Part shown: positions 7,224 to 7,887 of the stretch, in pieces
Position numbering within the stretch: the stretch's first letter is position 1
Layout: every line of letters begins with the position of its first letter
Assembly: GCA_947470885.1 (NCBI GenBank)
Contig: CANIXE010000096.1
Location: 1 to 7,887 of the forward strand
Direction: 5' to 3'
DNA: 7,887 nt
Source: Planctomycetota bacterium
GTDB lineage: Bacteria > Planctomycetota > UBA11346
Notes under the pieces: generated by a model
Databases searched by the model: none
What the model was told of the DNA's origin: nothing
What the model saw: the letters and a program-made list of their open reading frames with translations, nothing else
Position numbers and translations under genes: made by a program

Positions 7224-7337
7224 TGCCGGGAGCGCCGGCGGCCACGCCGGCTCGGTTGTTCATGGCGCATACTCCAACCGTGGGCGTGGAGTAGATCCGC
7301 ATTGTACCGAGCCGACGTGGCCGTCGGCGCTCCCGGC
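7224..7337. repeat. REP/BIME-like palindromic element, copy 1 (menC-proximal)
   Basis: This 114-bp unit is identical to the copy 180 bp downstream. Its ends form a 32-bp inverted repeat (7225-7256 against 7306-7337) with two mismatches. Each arm is itself a hairpin: 7234-7239/7246-7251 on the left and 7311-7316/7323-7328 on the right, each with a six-base loop. Reading inward, each arm begins GCCGGGAGC, so a GGAG tetranucleotide sits one base outside the stem, as in REP sequences processed by RAYT/TnpA-REP transposases. The centre holds another hairpin, 7270-7276/7287-7293. The layout is two head-to-head REP units, that is, a BIME. It lies 17 bp upstream of the menC start. No transposase is present in the window. 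Confidence 0.85.
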
Positions 7338-7403
7338 CGGGGCACGGGCGCTCCCGGGTCGGCCGAACACTCACCGTGATAAAAAATGAATAAGCAACGG
7401 TAT
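7338..7403. other. Spacer between the two palindromic elements
   Basis: This 66-bp spacer separates the two 114-bp copies. It begins with a partial element head (GGCGCTCCC inside 7346-7358) and then has the only A/T-rich patch in the menA-menC gap, about 7377-7396. On the menC strand that patch could carry promoter-like sequence, but I could not match a -10 and -35 pair with normal spacing. Confidence 0.4.
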
Positions 7404-7517
7404 TGCCGGGAGCGCCGGCGGCCACGCCGGCTCGGTTGTTCATGGCGCATACTCCAACCGTGGGCGTGGAGTAGATCCGCATTGTACCGAGCCGACGTGG
7501 CCGTCGGCGCTCCCGGC
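7404..7517. repeat. REP/BIME-like palindromic element, copy 2 (menA-proximal)
   Basis: This copy matches copy 1 base for base over 114 bp, offset by exactly 180 bp. The arms are 7405-7436 and 7486-7517, with the inner hairpin at 7450-7456/7467-7473. It ends 29 bp beyond the menA stop codon. A third partial head (GGCGCTCCTGG, 7521-7531) follows it, as one follows copy 1, so the duplicated unit probably extended a little past the identical core. Complete identity suggests recent duplication or gene conversion. Confidence 0.85.
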
Positions 7518-7546
7518 ACAGGCGCTCCTGGGGCAGCCCCATCGAG

Positions 7547-7887
7547 TCACCGGACATGGAGAATCACCAGGGCCAGGCCGGTGAGCAGCTCCAGGGCGGC
7601 GCTTTTCCCCAGGAATCCATTCAGTTCGGCGCCCTGGGCCTTGGCCACGCCCCGGGCCAGGAGCATGCCGCCCATGGCCGCCAGACCGGCGGGCAGGATG
7701 TACCGGGCCTGATCGGCGGAGGGCACCTGGGTGGCGGCAACCAGCAGGCACAGGGCCGCCCCGGCGTGGAGCATCCCGTAGTACGCCCGGCTGGCCCGGT
7801 CTCCCAGGCGCACGCACAGGGTCCGCTTGCCTACTTTCGCATCCGTGGGGATGTCCCGCAGATTATTGACGCAGATGATGGTGGCCG
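7547..7887 (-). CDS. menA: 1,4-Dihydroxy-2-naphthoate polyprenyltransferase (MenA), C-terminal part
   Basis: MenA is an integral membrane UbiA-family prenyltransferase that attaches the isoprenoid tail to 1,4-dihydroxy-2-naphthoate, giving demethylmenaquinone. The gene enters from the right edge, so only about the last 112 residues are visible and the start is outside the window. The visible part opens with CVNNLRDIPTDAKVGKRTL, the second Asp-rich, prenyl-diphosphate-binding motif (NNLRDxxTDxxxGKxTL) of the family, followed by VRLGDRASRAYY. Three hydrophobic membrane segments come next, and the end, LNGFLGKSAALELLTGLAL, is typical of MenA C-termini. Related UbiA enzymes exist, but the NNLRD motif and menC on the same strand favour MenA. 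The stop codon at 7547-7549 is followed by the palindromic elements. Confidence 0.9.
   Translation of the reverse strand, partial: ATIICVNNLRDIPTDAKVGKRTLCVRLGDRASRAYYGMLHAGAALCLLVAATQVPSADQARYILPAGLAAMGGMLLARGVAKAQGAELNGFLGKSAALELLTGLALVILHVR

Noticed and set aside
6554..7294. 246-residue plus-strand open frame opposite menC
   Set aside because: It is a Gly-rich antisense shadow of menC and extends into a palindromic element.
7224..7517. CRISPR array
   Set aside because: There are only two copies, the 114-bp unit is far too long, internal palindromes dominate, and no cas gene is present.
7208..7519. In-frame N-terminal extension of menC of about 104 residues
   Set aside because: It is encoded by the two palindromic elements, contains the same peptide twice and has no likeness to the MenC N-terminus. 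The family start fits ATG 7207.

Overview
The window is GC-rich bacterial chromosomal DNA with six protein-coding genes, five complete and one cut by the right edge. All are recognisable housekeeping or metabolic genes. The fused SecD-SecF translocase behind yajC, the classical menaquinone genes and the weak Shine-Dalgarno usage suggest a non-proteobacterial lineage, perhaps in the Planctomycetota/Verrucomicrobiota (PVC) group. That placement is inference from gene style; no marker here proves it.

Layout from left to right: (1) positions 1-202 have no gene and hold an array of short perfect hairpins just downstream of panD; (2) panD (aspartate 1-decarboxylase) on the minus strand; (3) astB (N-succinylarginine dihydrolase), divergent on the plus strand, followed after 52 bp by a short PII signalling protein; (4) yajC and a fused secDF, whose stop and start codons overlap; (5) a 17-bp-stem hairpin between the convergent secDF and menC; (6) menC (o-succinylbenzoate synthase) on the minus strand; (7) a 339-bp gap with two identical 114-bp palindromic elements; (8) the C-terminal part of menA on the minus strand.

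Functionally, yajC-secDF is the accessory module of the Sec protein exporter. menA and menC belong to classical menaquinone synthesis and read in the same direction. astB and the PII gene form a plausible small nitrogen unit, because AstB releases ammonia from succinylarginine and PII proteins report nitrogen status. panD supplies beta-alanine for pantothenate and CoA.

I found no defence system, CRISPR array, transposase, integrase or RNA gene. The unusual content is structural. One feature is an array of unrelated stems that share a C-GNA-G triloop. The other is a pair of REP/BIME-like elements whose arms differ by compensatory base changes. Secondary points are a coiled-coil expansion in the SecF periplasmic domain and a PII protein that lacks the usual C-terminal nucleotide-binding arginines.
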